Positions 1-10,431 are shown, counted from the stretch's first letter. The stretch is 64,000 nucleotides of DNA from Lithodes maja (GCA_037953745.1 JBAKBP010003185.1:1-64000); one strand, 5' to 3'. Notes: generated by a model from the sequence alone, not told the origin. Translations and numbers: made by a program.

Positions 1-1940
1 GGATTAATGTTTGTGTTCATACTATAATATAATGGGTGTGTGGATGGAGGGATTAATGTGTGTGTTCATACTATAATATAATAGGTGTGTGGATGGAGGG
101 ATTAATGTGTGTGTTCATACTATAATATAATAGGTGTGTGGATGGAGGGATTAATGTTTGTGTTCATACTATAATATAATAGGTGTGTGGATGGAGGGAT
201 TAATGTTTGTGTTCATACTATAATATAATAGGTGTGTGGATGGAGGGATTAATGTTTGTGTTCATACTATAATATAATAGGTGTGTGGATGGAGGGATTA
301 ATGTTTGTGTTCATACTATAATATAATAGGTGTGTGGATGGAGGGATTAATGTGTGTGTTCATACTATAATATAATAGGTGTGTGGATGGAGGGATTAAT
401 GTTTGTGTTCATACTATAATATAATAGGTGTGTGGATGGAGGGATTAATGTGTGTGTTCATACTATAATATAATAGGTGTGTGGATGGAGGGATTAATGT
501 TTGTGTTCATACTATAATATAATAGGTGTGTGGATGGAGGGATTAATGTTTGTGTTCATACTATAATATAATAGGTGTGTGGATGGAGGGATTAATGTTT
601 GTGTTCATACTATAATATAATAGGTGTGTGGATGGAGGGATTAATGTTTGTGTTCATACTATAATATAATAGGTGTGTGGATGGAGGGATTAATGTGTGT
701 GTTCATACTATAATATAATAGGTGTGTGGATGGAGGGATTAATGTTTGTGTTCATACTATAATATAATAGGTGTGTGGATGGAGGGATTAATGTTTGTGT
801 TCATACTATAATATAATAGGTGTGTGGATGGAGGGATTAATGTGTGTGTTCATACTATAATATAATAGGTGTGTGGATGGAGGGATTAATGTTTGTGTTC
901 ATACTATAATATAATAGGTGTGTGGATGGAGGGATTAATATTTGTGTTCATACTATAATATAATAGGTGTGTGGATGGAGGGATTAATGTTTGTGTTCAT
1001 ACTATAATATAATAGGTGTGTGGATGGAGGGAGTAATGTTTGTGTTCATACTATAATATAATAGGTGTGTGGATGGAGGGATTAATGTGTGTGTTCATAC
1101 TATAATATAATAGGTGTGTGGATGGAGGGATTAATGTTTGTGTTCATACTATAATATAATAGGTGTGTGGATGGAGGGATTAATGTGTGTGTTCATACTA
1201 TAATATAATAGGTGTGTGGATGGAGGGATTAATGTTTGTGTTCATACTATAATATAATAGGTGTGTGGATGGAGGGATTAATGTTTGTGTTCATACTATA
1301 ATATAATAGGTGTGTGGATGGAGGGATTAATGTTTGTGTTCATACTATAATATAATAGGTGTGTGGATGGAGGGATTAATGTGTGTGTTCATACTATAAT
1401 ATAATAGGTGTGTGGATGAAGGGATTAATGTTTGTGTTCATACTATAATATAATAGGTGTGTGGATGGAGGGATTAATGTTTGTGTTCATACTATAATAT
1501 AATAGGTGTGTGGATGGAGGGATTAATGTTTGTGTTCATACTATAATATAATAGGTGTGTGGATGGAGGGATTAATGTTTGTGTTCATACTATAATATAA
1601 TAGGTGTGTGGATGGAGGGATTAATGTGTGTGTTCATACTATAATATAATAGGTGTGTGGATGGAGGGATTAATGTTTGTATTCATACTATAATATAATA
1701 GGTGTGTGGATGGAGGGAGTAATGTGTGTGTTCATACTATAATATAATAGGTGTGTGGATGGAGGGATTAATGTTTGTGTTCATACTATAATATAATAGG
1801 TGTGTGGATGGAGGGATTAATGTTTGTGTTCATACTATAATATAATAGGTGTGTGGATGGAGGGATTAATGTTTGTGTTCATACTATAATATAATAGGTG
1901 TGTGGATGGAGGGAGTAATGTTTGTGTTCATACTATAATA
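1..1940. repeat. 49-bp minisatellite, about 39.6 units
   Basis: A 49-bp AT-rich unit repeats head to tail without length change from the window edge to about 1940, where the last unit is cut short. Units differ mainly at one site after the TTAATG motif (T or G), with rare extra changes such as GAGTAATG in units 22, 36 and 40. Each unit carries a TATAATATAATA stretch. The array runs off the left edge, so its full size is unknown. It lies upstream of the threonine ammonia-lyase gene; no coding capacity is apparent. Confidence 0.97.
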
Positions 1941-1944
1941 GGCG

Positions 1945-3300
1945 AATTCAAAGGCCATGTCCAACAGATGTTGTCCGATTCTTTTGATTAATCGAAAACA
2001 ATTCAAAATCTTGCCAGGACCCATCAATATCATCTAAAATCCTTACTGTGTGTCTACCTATTGATCCTGGATGGCGTTGTTGGGCAAATATAATGTTTGA
2101 ACTAGTATCTGTGCTTCATTTCAAGATACTTATCACCCCTCGTTATTTAATGTCTCGTCTGTACCATTTTAATGGCAATTTCTCATATTCAACACCATAT
2201 TTCGCAGCAATATCTTAACAATAACTAAATAGTCAAGATGGTGACATGGTAATTTACCGTAAGCTAAAAATAAACAGACAATAGACCTACTGCAGCACCT
2301 CCACTGACTGCCCTCCAGTATGACGAACCTTTCTATTGTGTTGTGGCTAATGCTAGACGATTTTTATTCAACTCAGGGTAAAGGGTTTTACTATCAAAGT
2401 ATTAAAACTATTTGAGTAGTTTCTTCCTTCTAGTTATGCCTTGTTTCGCTATAATCTGGTAAACACTAAACGATTTTATTAAGCTCAGGGAAGGTCATTC
2501 TTTGTCACCGGGGTACTAATTATTGTATGCACATTTGAGTACCAACCCCTCTTTCTGGTTAGTCCACATAATGGAGATAGTCGATGGGCCAAATTCTGAA
2601 ATCAAACAAATCAGTACCATCCAAGGGGGTCGAACGTTCAGCATAATCTAACATAAACGGCCGATGAATGATATGGGATCTTATTGACTAAGGTTATCAT
2701 ATCAAAATTACATTTCCATAACAATAAGAAACATGTGTTGTAGATTATGATAGTAGCTAAGAGCACTATCGCCTTGGACCGACTTCCACCCTGGTCCAGG
2801 GAGTAAGATATGTTATACTGTACAGAAATCTTGTTACATAACCGACCTGTTATATAACTTATGATGAATTAATGTGTCGTAAGTATGGACTAGGATAGAT
2901 GGGTCAGAGGCTTATTTGGCCCAATGGCGTGGGACCTGCAATATGTATGATATTGGGAGGGTTATATCAGTGTTTTGTTTTCACTCTTGCTTTTATATAA
3001 CTTGAGCTTGTTTAAATATTATTGTGTATGTTCACTTACTCTTCTGTGTATATGTGTGATGATGTACTTACTTACTTACTTACTTACTTACTTGGTGTGG
3101 AGTTTCTCAGCCGCGCTCCGTCACTAGATGTGACGCTCGTCGCAGCTGCCCTTTAAACCATCTAGCACTTGTAATAATATATGGATTTCTAATATGAATG
3201 CTAGCGTATGTTTGCATGTTGTTGTATATGCAGAATGCTGTATACAGTATATATATATCTTACAATAATTATTCTTAACTACATTCTTCACTTTCCCTCA
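1945..3300. other. 5' flank of the ammonia-lyase gene; no gene recognised
   Basis: No ORF with family features is visible. About 1995-2110 resembles 16740-16835 and is therefore a dispersed repeat. About 2300-2480 resembles a decayed TTAACCC-type MITE, with the ATTCTGGCTA/AGACGATTTT signature degraded. A short ACTT microsatellite lies at 3065-3092. The stretch must contain the promoter, or the end of a 5' UTR intron, for the gene that starts coding at 3316, but no convincing core promoter can be assigned. A TATA-like run at about 3246-3258 is just as likely low-complexity sequence. Confidence 0.4.
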
Positions 3301-3315
3301 GCTCCGAGAAAGAAA

Positions 3316-3444
3316 ATGCCGGCTGACAGCAATTCTACTGGGGTCCCAATGGCGACCACAACTCCAAGCACGACCCCGGTCAAGAACGATACCCTCTTTG
3401 ACCCCTGGTGTGACCCAAACAACCCTCGTACCATCAGCTTCCAG
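3316..3444 (+). CDS. L-threonine ammonia-lyase, exon 1 (start codon exon)
   Basis: First coding exon of a PLP-dependent threonine/serine ammonia-lyase, which deaminates threonine to 2-oxobutyrate and serine to pyruvate (family knowledge). It encodes residues 1-43, a Ser/Thr/Pro-rich N-terminus ending in PRTISFQ, and leads in phase 0 into exon 2. The ATG at 3316 is chosen because it is the first Met downstream of a plausible acceptor (pyrimidine tract then CAG at 3299-3301), which implies a 5' UTR intron upstream. The donor is CCAG|GTAGGT at 3445. This N-terminal region is variable in the family, so the start is less certain than the rest. An upstream coding exon outside the window cannot be excluded. 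Confidence 0.75.
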
Positions 3445-4388
3445 GTAGGTCAATCAAGCAATACAACAGTCAGGTAAACAATCAATCTATCAATCCATAC
3501 ATCACTAAACCAATTAATCACTTAAACTCTTCTTATTTTGTTTAGCACTTAGGTAAATTCCTCTCCAACAATTTTTAGTTTTTTTTCCTTTGCCTTTTCC
3601 AGTCTGATGGTACCACTGTCACATCTTCCTCTGGGGAAGCCAACCTCATCATTTGAACTTTTTCCTTCAGTGCTATTCCTCCGTCTACACCTTCCTCCAT
3701 TCCCCTTATGTGTGATATATTATTTCGTCTAGATATACATTTCCTTCCTTTGTGGGATAAACACTATGAAATTGACATAATTATAGGCCTGGTATTTGTT
3801 TCCTTATTGGTTTCAATAACTATGTTCCTGATATAATCCCATGCTTAGGCAAACTCCTAAAAACTGGCCTTTTTTAAATATCATCCTTTCGTCTTATATG
3901 TATTATTTGTATTCAACCTGTCCAGAAGAACTGTGACTCCAGCTTTCATTCTTGTTTCCATATTTTGCTATTTCAGAGTATCTTAATAATATTCTTGATC
4001 AAAGCTTTCCTCAACATCTCTTTAGATTCAAACAAATTCATTACTAATCTAATAGATTCCTAAGGACACTGTACTGGCAAGTATCTTTATTATCTTTCAA
4101 ATGCTTGGTCATTCTCCTTCCAGGGCTTTAGTATTTGGTTATTCTATACCTGTATATATATATATATAGTAACCTTTTGGTAAAGTGTATCACAAATCCC
4201 TTATTTCACAGTTGCCCAGCTATTATTTACATCCTTTTAACTGTTCCTGCAGCATTGGTGTTCCTCAGGGTTCTGTCCAGTGACTAGTTTTCTTCCTAAG
4301 CTTAATAAAATCGCTTAGCACTATTAAGACATTTTAGACACAAATGTAATCGTACTAAAAGCCTTACATTATGTTGTTGTGTTTTCAG

Positions 4389-4523
4389 GATGTAAGTGCT
4401 GCGGCCTTCAAGATCAAGTCTGGCATCATGAACACCCCCTGCACCCGCTCCCACATCTCCAGTATGACCGACATGGAGATATTCTTCAAGAAGGAGTTCA
4501 ACCAGTGCACCGGCAGCTTCAAG
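4389..4523 (+). CDS. L-threonine ammonia-lyase, exon 2 (PLP lysine)
   Basis: Phase-0 exon of 45 codons (residues 44-88) between a TTTTCAG acceptor and an AAG|GTCAGT donor. It encodes the N-terminal part of the fold-type II PLP catalytic domain, including the substrate-side TPCTRS segment. It ends with TGSFK, whose lysine (residue 88) is the expected PLP Schiff-base residue of the SFKxRGA motif that continues in exon 3. The intron therefore splits the cofactor-binding motif directly after the catalytic lysine. A MITE begins 26 bp past the donor. Confidence 0.93.
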
Positions 4524-4549
4524 GTCAGTGCCAGAGAACAGTTCAAGGT

Positions 4550-4745
4550 TTAGCCCCTGCAGCACAATGACGCGTTTTTACCTTTGATTCTGGCTAAAAT
4601 TGGACGATCGTATGCAGTTTAAGAAGGGAGTTTATTGAGATTGTATTTACCATTTTGAATACTAAAGGTAGATTATAAGCTAAGGAAAATCGTCTAAGGT
4701 AACAATAATATGGTGAATATTACGTCATCGTGCTAAAAGGGTTAA
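4550..4745. mobile_element. TTAACCC-type MITE (family C) in intron 2
   Basis: A roughly 195-bp element with imperfect terminal inverted repeats. The left end reads TTAGCCCCTGCAGCAC and the right end reads in inverse TTAACCCTTTTAGCAC. It contains the internal signature seen in sister copies (TTCTGGCTAAAAT, GGACGAT, AAAATCGTCTAA). TTAA at the right end and TTAG at the left suggest a decayed piggyBac-type target site. It starts 26 bp after the exon 2 donor. Confidence 0.6.
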
Positions 4746-4889
4746 AGATTCTCAGTGAGTGGTGGTCATAAGGGATAATGGTAACAGAACACAAGCACTA
4801 TTGCCTCGAACTTAGCCAAGTGGACAATCTAGATGCAGGTCTTAGGTCATATTATTGGGGTATATTGTATTGATATTGCGTACTAATTA

Positions 4890-5095
4890 GAGCACTACGT
4901 ATGAATTAGCTAGTCTAACCTATCATAGTGGATAGTAAGCAGCACTCATAAATACATCTGAAATACTGGGTGTGGTGTCCCGAGTTCGAATCCCGGGGGA
5001 ACCGTATGCTTTCATTAGTTTATTCAAGTGCATTGGTGTTTGTAATTTATGGTTAATGTTAAGAACGGGGTGTTACTTAATACAAGAAATTAAGT
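4890..5095 (+). repeat. tRNA-derived SINE fragment (93-bp-unit family)
   Basis: The segment around 4970-5010 has a tRNA-like 3' half with a B-box match (GAGTTCGAATCCCGG) followed by a tail beginning CGTATGCTTTCATTAG. The same body and tail recur in reverse orientation at about 38545-38710, where the tRNA-like part is tandemly expanded. It is a SINE remnant, not a functional tRNA gene: the A-box half is degraded. Confidence 0.55.
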
Positions 5096-5116
5096 TTTGC
5101 TTCATGTTTGTTTCAG

Positions 5117-5251
5117 GAGCGCGGTGCCCGGTACACACTGCTGATGTTGACTGAGGAACAGAGGGGGAAGGGCGTGATAGCTGCCTCTGCCGGGAACCAT
5201 GCTCTGGCACTCTGCTATCACGGCAAGGACCTCGGCATACCCGTCACTGTG
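5117..5251 (+). CDS. L-threonine ammonia-lyase, exon 3
   Basis: Phase-0 exon of 45 codons (residues 89-133), acceptor TTTCAG and donor GTG|GTGTGT. It opens with ERGARY, completing the PLP-lysine motif, and contains SAGNHA (residues 112-117). In this family the Ser-x-Gly-Asn-His loop holds the PLP ring, with Asn contacting the cofactor hydroxyl. All key residues are present. A family A MITE begins 20 bp after the donor, so very little unique intron sequence separates the splice site from the transposon. Confidence 0.95.
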
Positions 5252-5271
5252 GTGTGTAGTAGTAGTTTCCT

Positions 5272-5644
5272 TTAAAGGGGTCACCGGCTATTTTTATCTT
5301 TCTCTCCTTTTCTCTCTTTCCCTGGCTTGTATTTATTCGGTCCCATTCAGCCAACTGTTTTGAGACGTGTATCCCCATCCAGGTGTCGATTTCTTCCTGG
5401 CGAGCGATAGCGAGCCAGCATTGTATGGAGAAATCCGGCTTCGCCGGAGACATTTTTCTATCGAAAAATGTACAAATTTAGCTTGATGTCAAAAATAAAA
5501 AAATATATATGCTGGCTCGCTACCTCTCGCCAGGAAAATATTGACACCTGGGTGGGGGTAAACGTCTTAAAACAGGAGGCTGAATGGGGCCGAATGGATA
5601 CAAGCCAAAGAGAGAGCGAGAGAAAGCGAGGTGGGCTCCCATAA
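5272..5644. mobile_element. Family A palindromic MITE in intron 3
   Basis: A foldback element of about 370 bp starting at TTAA. The left arm is a long pyrimidine tract (TATCTTTCTCTCC), then TCGGTCCCATTCAGCC, GGCGAGCGATAGCGAGCC and a CCGGCTTCGCCGG hairpin. The right arm repeats these in inverse. Sister copies are at 7133, 14010 and 22490. The right TTAA is eroded here. A non-autonomous element mobilised by a TTAA-specific (piggyBac-like) transposase is the likely identity, inferred from the target site. Confidence 0.8.
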
Positions 5645-5716
5645 TGTCTTCATGATGTGTGCATGTGAATATTGGTGTGCTGCGTGTAGGTGTGTGCGTT
5701 GGTGGTGTTTGTGTAT

Positions 5717-5721
5717 TGGTA

Positions 5722-5776
<55 letters not shown>

Positions 5777-5830
5777 GGTGGTGTTTGTGTGTTGGTAATG
5801 TGTGTTTGTGTGTGTGTGTGTATGTGTAAG
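5717..5830. repeat. GT microsatellite
   Basis: A (GT)n tract of about 50 bases followed by imperfect GT-rich sequence with TTGGTGGTGTTTGTG repeats. It lies inside intron 3 and has no coding signal. Confidence 0.95.
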
Positions 5831-6278
5831 AATTGGTGCTTGCGTTGTATGTATACTCTTTGTTCTCTCTATTCTAGTATGAATTTGCTTTGATAAACTG
5901 AAGCATATGACTGTACGGTCGTGCTAATAAGTCATTCCCCAGCTGTCATTACATTTGGCTCGCTTTGTGCTGTATTAATGTCTGTCAGATGTTGAATAGG
6001 GTGAGTAAGTGTAGGCACATGTTTGTTTATTTCACTCAATATGAAGAAATGGAGCTTAGATATTGCTGATACCAATTATTGATCAAAACAAACTTGGTGC
6101 CGAGACATCACTTATTAGCGCGACTGTACTTACATTCAAAACCAAGCTCCTTGGTAACTACGAAGCCACACGATACATGCATTGCTATCCCCTTTACAAC
6201 TAACATGAACTCACAATTAACACACATGTACTCTCTCTTTCTCTCTCACACTCACAAAACACATACACATTCAAGATA

Positions 6279-6282
<4 letters not shown>

Positions 6283-6315
<33 letters not shown>

Positions 6316-6790
6316 CCCGTAGCCTAGTAGGTAGAGCTCTCGTCTCACACACGAGGGGTCGGGGGTTCAATCCCCGGCCGGGCGGAGACAAATTGGGCTT
6401 GTCTCCTTTCATGTGTTAGCCTCAGTTCACCTAGCTGTAAATAGGTACCTGGAATAAGTGGACGACGTTGTGACGTCCCATCTGGGGTTGGCAAAAATGG
6501 TACAAGGCGAGATGGGTATCATATGGTTCACCTAAGCTGATGGCTACCTAAGCCTTCGGGCGAGACGGTACCGTCTATAGTGAGAATGGTACCATACAGA
6601 TCCACCCTAAGCCTTCGTTTCCGATGTCGCCAATTGGATAAAATACAGACTACACACACATCCACAGCCATTCCAACAGTACATAAAACACTTAACATGC
6701 ATTTCACGCAATACATTCCCAGTTAAGGAGGCGCGATAATAATGAGCTTAGCTCGCATTGCGTGGATTCCCCTTGACGAACAAGTAACTG
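6283..6790 (+). mobile_element. tRNA-derived SINE, full copy, preceded by an AC microsatellite
   Basis: After a (CA)n run ending near 6315, a tRNA-like head starts GCCCGTAGCCTAGTAGG (A-box region) and has a B-box match GGGTTCAATCCCCGG. It is followed by a body with TTCACCTAGCTGTAAATAGG, a central domain type known from decapod SINEs (family knowledge). The tail contains a short AGTAACTG repeat. A 5'-truncated second copy lies at 59038-59452 and matches over the whole body, which defines the element as about 470 bp. It sits in intron 3 in the gene's sense orientation. Confidence 0.8.
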
Positions 6791-6943
6791 AGTAACTGAG
6801 TAACACACACACAGACAAAAAAAAACACACACACACACTCACATAAGAAAACAAACAAACACACACACACACACACTACTAAGCCCGTAATACCCTATCT
6901 ACTACTTTCACAACTTTAACTTATATTTTCTACCCTCCTGAAG

Positions 6944-7089
6944 GTGATGCCCCTGGTGGCGCCAATCATGAAGGTGCAGGCGTGTCGTCAGTATGGCGCC
7001 AACATTATAGTCAAGGGCAACGACATCGGGGAGTGTCGCGAGTACGCCCTCAAAATGGCTAAGGACCAGAGCCTCCTCTATATCAATGG
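6944..7089 (+). CDS. L-threonine ammonia-lyase, exon 4
   Basis: Exon of 146 nt giving residues 134-181 plus two bases of codon 182. It encodes VMPLVAPIMKV and then the RQYGANIIVKG segment of the small/large domain interface. The acceptor is CCTGAAG and the donor is GG|GTAAAT at 7090; the phase-2 junction (GG then A) restores glycine and continues into exon 5 as GYDHPH. A decayed copy of the 3' part of this exon is present downstream at 7714-7761. A family A MITE starts 44 bp after the donor. Confidence 0.94.
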
Positions 7090-7132
7090 GTAAATATTAT
7101 TGCTTGGTTCATATGTAGTTATCTAGTTTGTT

Positions 7133-7503
7133 AAGGGGGGTGACCTGCTTTTTTTCTCTCCTTTTCTCTCTTGTTTGTATCCATTCGGCCCCATTCAGCT
7201 TACTGTTTTAAGACGTTTATCCCATCCAGGTGTCGATTTATTCCTGGCGAGCGATAGCGAGCCAGCATTGTATGGAGAACTCCGGCTTTGCCGGAGACAT
7301 TTTTCTATCGAAAAAATGTACAAATTTGCCTGTTGTCAAAAACATATTTTTAAATATGCTGGCGCGCTGCTGCTCGCCAGGAAAGAATCGACACTTGGAT
7401 GGGGATCAAACGTCTTAAAACAGTAGGTTGAATGGGGCCGAATGGATACAACTCAGAGAGCGACCAAGAGAGAGAAAAAACAAACGAGTTGGGCCCCCTT
7501 TAA
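7133..7503. mobile_element. Family A palindromic MITE in intron 4
   Basis: Bounded by TTAA on both sides (7133-7136 and 7500-7503). The same arms as the 5272 copy are present: a pyrimidine-rich start, GGCGAGCGATAGCGAGCC, a CCGGCTTTGCCGG hairpin and the inverse arm ending GGGGCCGAATGG. The intact TTAA at both ends supports piggyBac-type target duplication. Confidence 0.85.
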
Positions 7504-7713
7504 ATTAACGTATGGTCAATATTATTTTTAACACGAACTCCTCTATATTAAAATGTAAAACAGGATACTAAGCTTATAATTTGCATATTTAGCATGAGGA
7601 AGTTTATGAAAAGCAGGTACAGTATTTAATATCATTAGCACTGCTATCAAGAGGAAGTTGTAAGTAGGAGGGCTTGTTAGTAATATGTTTATCAATATTA
7701 TGTGTGTTTAATA

Positions 7714-7761
7714 ACCCTTCAAAATGGCCAAGGATAGGGGCCTCCTCTATATCAATGGATG
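7714..7761 (+). pseudogene. Decayed partial copy of exon 4
   Basis: The stretch matches the 3' end of exon 4 (the KMAKDQSLLYING codons) with a handful of substitutions. The donor has changed from GG|GTAAAT to GGATGAAA, so it cannot be spliced as the parent is. It lies about 625 bp downstream of the parent, so a local tandem duplication that decayed is the simplest explanation. Confidence 0.8.
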
Positions 7762-7863
7762 AAAATTCAATCAAATTTGACCAATAGCTAGTTAATCAAC
7801 ATGTTTTATCAGTAGATTGTTTGCCGATACATTTTGATCTCTGACACGTGTGTCAGTCATATG

Positions 7864-8343
7864 TTTATCCATACTTTGTTTGCAAGCAGTACATTTATCA
7901 ACGTACTGTACTTGCTTTTATCCATACTTTGTTTGCAAGCAGTACATTTATCAACGTACTGTACTTGCTTTTATCCATACTTTGTTTGCAAGCAGTACAT
8001 TTATCAACGTACTGTACTTGCTTTTATCCATACTTTGTTTGCAAGCAGTACATTTATCAACGTACTGTACTTGCTTTTATCCATACTTTGTTTGCAAGCA
8101 GTACATTTATCAACGTACTGTACTTGCTTTTATCCATACTTTGTTTGCAAGCAGTACATTTATCAACGTACTGTACTTGCTTTTATCCATACTTTGTTTG
8201 CAAGCAGTACATTTATCAACGTACTGTACTTGCTTTTATCCATACTTTGTTTGCAAGCAGTACATTTATCAACGTACTGTACTTGCTTTTATCCATACTT
8301 TGTTTGCAAGCAGTACATTTATCAACGTACTGTACTTGCTTTT
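7864..8343 (+). repeat. 53-bp minisatellite, about 9 identical units, intron 4
   Basis: The 53-bp unit (start TTTATCCATACTTTG) repeats about nine times with no difference that I can see between copies, implying very recent expansion or strong homogenisation. Because 53 is not a multiple of 3 and the unit has no stop in any forward frame, all three + frames stay open through the array; these ORFs are artefacts. The array ends about 107 bp upstream of the exon 5 acceptor. Confidence 0.97.
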
Positions 8344-8450
8344 CCCAAAGAACCCTGTGTGTATAAGTTATTTTCAAACTATAATTATTTGTTTTTAACA
8401 GTGGAAATTAATCTGTTTATCTAACCATTAATGTTGTATGTATTTACCAG

Positions 8451-8613
8451 ATACGACCACCCGCACATCCTGGCCGGTCAGGGCACCATGGGTCTGGAGA
8501 TTGTGGAGCAGGTGCCTAACATAGACGCTGTGGTTATACCGGTGGGAGGCGGGGGACTTATTGCTGGGGTGGCACTGGCAGTAAAGGCACTATACCCACA
8601 CGTACAAGTTATT
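8451..8613 (+). CDS. L-threonine ammonia-lyase, exon 5 (glycine-rich PLP phosphate loop)
   Basis: Exon of 163 nt: one base completing Gly182 and 54 codons (residues 183-236). Acceptor TTTACCAG, donor ATT|GTAAGT. It encodes GYDHPHILAGQGT, a family signature, and the phosphate-binding loop PVGGGGLIAG (about residues 212-221). At least two decayed copies of this exon follow in intron 5. It is one of the most conserved parts of the protein and supports the enzyme call strongly. Confidence 0.95.
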
Positions 8614-8628
8614 GTAAGTTGATGAAGT

Positions 8629-8650
8629 ATGATAGATAGATAGATAGATT

Positions 8651-8681
<31 letters not shown>

Positions 8682-8735
8682 GGATGGATGGATGGATGGA
8701 TGGATAGATAGATAGATAAATAGGTAGGAAGATTA
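8629..8735. repeat. GATA/GATG microsatellite
   Basis: A tract of GATA units passing into GATG units and back, starting about 16 bp after the exon 5 donor. It is simple sequence; minus-strand ORFs rich in Leu-Ser-Ile-Tyr across it are artefacts. Confidence 0.95.
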
Positions 8736-8769
8736 ATTGATTGATTGCTAGATAGCTTGAGAGTGAGTT

Positions 8770-9165
8770 GTAGATCGTGGAACAGGTGCTCATCATAGAC
8801 ACTGTGGTCATACCAGTGGAAGGTGGTGGGGGTAGCGCTGGTAGTCAGGCAGGGCTCTCCACCCACAAGTTCAAGTCAATGTTAATTATAGAGATATGTA
8901 CTTTATAGTATATATATACATAGAAATAAAGTTATAGATGGTGGAACAGATGCTGAGCAGACGCTGTGGTTGTATCAGTGGGAGGCAGTGGGTTTATAAC
9001 AGTTGGGGGTCATTTGGACTCTAACGTACCTTGAATTTGGCTCTGTCACTCTTTCAACTTTGAGGGAGACACTTGTTAGAGGTAGCTTTGCCTTTTGTCT
9101 CCTTCATTCACATAGAACACAAATGTCAAGGCCCTCTTCTCACACGTCCAAGTTATTGTGAGTAA
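8770..9165 (+). pseudogene. Decayed copies of exon 5 in intron 5
   Basis: 8770-8881 aligns with the exon 5 codons for EIVEQVPNIDAVVIPVGGGG, including GTGGAACAGGTGC and ACTGTGGTCATACC, with substitutions and frame damage. A second copy is split: 8935-9018 matches the middle of exon 5 and 9125-9165 matches its end (CACACGTCCAAGTTATT followed by GTGAGT, still a good donor). A LINE-tail fragment (about 9019-9120) lies between the two halves. The layout indicates at least two tandem exon duplications followed by decay. Confidence 0.75.
9019..9120 (+). mobile_element. LINE 3'-tail fragment
   Basis: CACTCTTTCAACT, GGGAGACACTTGT and TTTTGTCTCCTTCATTC closely match the end of the decayed LINE at 21700-21780. 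It is a short dead-on-arrival type insertion that splits a duplicated exon 5 copy. Confidence 0.6.
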
Positions 9166-9502
9166 GAGATATCTTTACAGAAGATACATAGCAAGATTGA
9201 TGTAAGAGTAACTAGCATAATTCATATTGTTTGTGTGAGGACGGGTTTACATGAGGCATACTACTTGTAGCCGCGAGAATAATCAAGCTTCCAAATAGAA
9301 CTTTGAATACTAGTGCCATGTCAGACTCCACTAGCTGTGAGTATCTTACTGTGAATTAATCTAAATTACTCACTGCTTGTCAAAGGTTTATGCGATGCTA
9401 TATAAGAGTTTCTTGTTTGTTTCCTCTTAGTAGAACTAGTAATACGCCTCGAACATATGGGCCCTAAGAGTAATTATAACACCTACTACTGTATGTCTTC
9501 AG

Positions 9503-9655
9503 GGCGTGGAGTCTGAGCGATGTGCCAGCTTCAGTGCCGCAATGAAGGCAGGTCGACCAGTGTATGTGAAGGCAGAGTCCACCCTGGCTGACGGTCTGGC
9601 GGTACCCATGGTCGGTGTTAACGCCTTCGCGACAGCCAGAAAACTAGTTGATAAG
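9503..9655 (+). CDS. L-threonine ammonia-lyase, exon 6
   Basis: Phase-0 exon of 51 codons (residues 237-287) between GTCTTCAG and AAG|GTAATA. It reads GVESERCASFSAAMKAG, then the conserved STLADGLAVP segment and the GVNAFATARKLVDK helix of the large domain. All three features are typical of bacterial TdcB/IlvA-like and animal threonine/serine dehydratases. The protein alignment with neighbouring exons is continuous, so no exon is missing between 5 and 7. Confidence 0.95.
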
Positions 9656-9944
9656 GTAATAAAACACAACAACCATTTCTCAATCACCTGTTTTGTTGCT
9701 GGATCCTATAAAAGAGATTCTGATAAAATAAAAATTAATATACAGTATTGCAACTCCTAGCTCAGTATTTTCCGAAGATGATTATACAGTTAGCAATATC
9801 ACCATTCTACCATGATAGCCAAACATTGATGATGCTAGTATTTCACCCGTAAACTGTAGTAATTGAAACAAGTCTGCAAAAAGCATACTGCTATTAAACA
9901 CACACATCCGTATCTACTCTTTAACTGTATGTTTGGTGTTACAG

Positions 9945-10084
9945 GTAGTGACGGTGAAGGAGGAATGGATCGCCATCTCCATCCTGCGACTGGTGGAGAC
10001 AGAGAAGGCGGTGGTGGAGGGGGCCGGAGCCACCGCCCTGGCAGCCATCCTCGCCGGGGAGCTGCCGGAACTCAAGGGCAAGAG
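9945..10084 (+). CDS. L-threonine ammonia-lyase, exon 7
   Basis: Exon of 140 nt (residues 288-333 and two bases of codon 334). Acceptor GTTACAG and donor AG|GTTAGT. It encodes VVTVKEEWIAISI and the ETEKAVVEGAGATALAA segment, the family's conserved E-x-K-x-x-x-E-x-A-G-A stretch near the active site and subunit interface. The AG|G join with exon 8 gives Arg334 and keeps frame. Confidence 0.95.
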
Positions 10085-10137
10085 GTTAGTTAGTGGCTGA
10101 CGAAGGCCCTCCTGGTGCATTATAAACAGTAAACGTG

Positions 10138-10345
10138 TTAACCCTTTAAGGTATGATGACTTATTCCTTTATCATATTCTAGCTAACTATAGATGATATT
10201 GATTTGATCAAGGGTCATAGTTAATAGGTTTAAAACCACCTCGAGTAACTCCTTCCTTACAATTATAACTTGATATATTGCATTCTTGCTAACATCAAAC
10301 GATTTTGCCATACTCACGAAACCCTTCCAGCAGTCAAAGGGTTAA
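10138..10345. mobile_element. TTAACCC-type MITE (family C) in intron 7
   Basis: TTAA at both ends, with inverted termini TTAACCCTTTAAGG on the left and, read in inverse, TTAACCCTTTGACTG on the right. The internal AAACGATTTTGCC and TTCTAGCTAACTATAGATGA motifs mark the same family as the copies at 4550, 16083 and 36808. It lies between exons 7 and 8. Confidence 0.75.
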
Positions 10346-10431
10346 ATTGGATGACGCCCTTTAATATATGATAGAGTAATTATTGGTTTTCTGCAAGGTT
10401 CATATTCTAATGTAAGGTTACTGTTGTTCAG

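Noticed and set aside
6315..6385. Possible tRNA gene
   Set aside because: A- and B-boxes are present but stems mispair and the same sequence continues into a repeated body found again at 59.0 kb, so it is a SINE head.
7834..8424. Three overlapping + strand ORFs of 172-196 codons
   Set aside because: They are the three frames of a 53-bp minisatellite with no stop in any phase; the repeat lies in an intron and nothing about it is protein-like.
8590..8866. Minus-strand ORFs rich in Ser, Ile, Tyr, Leu
   Set aside because: They read the GATA/GATG microsatellite and the start of the exon 5 relic; pure low-complexity translation.
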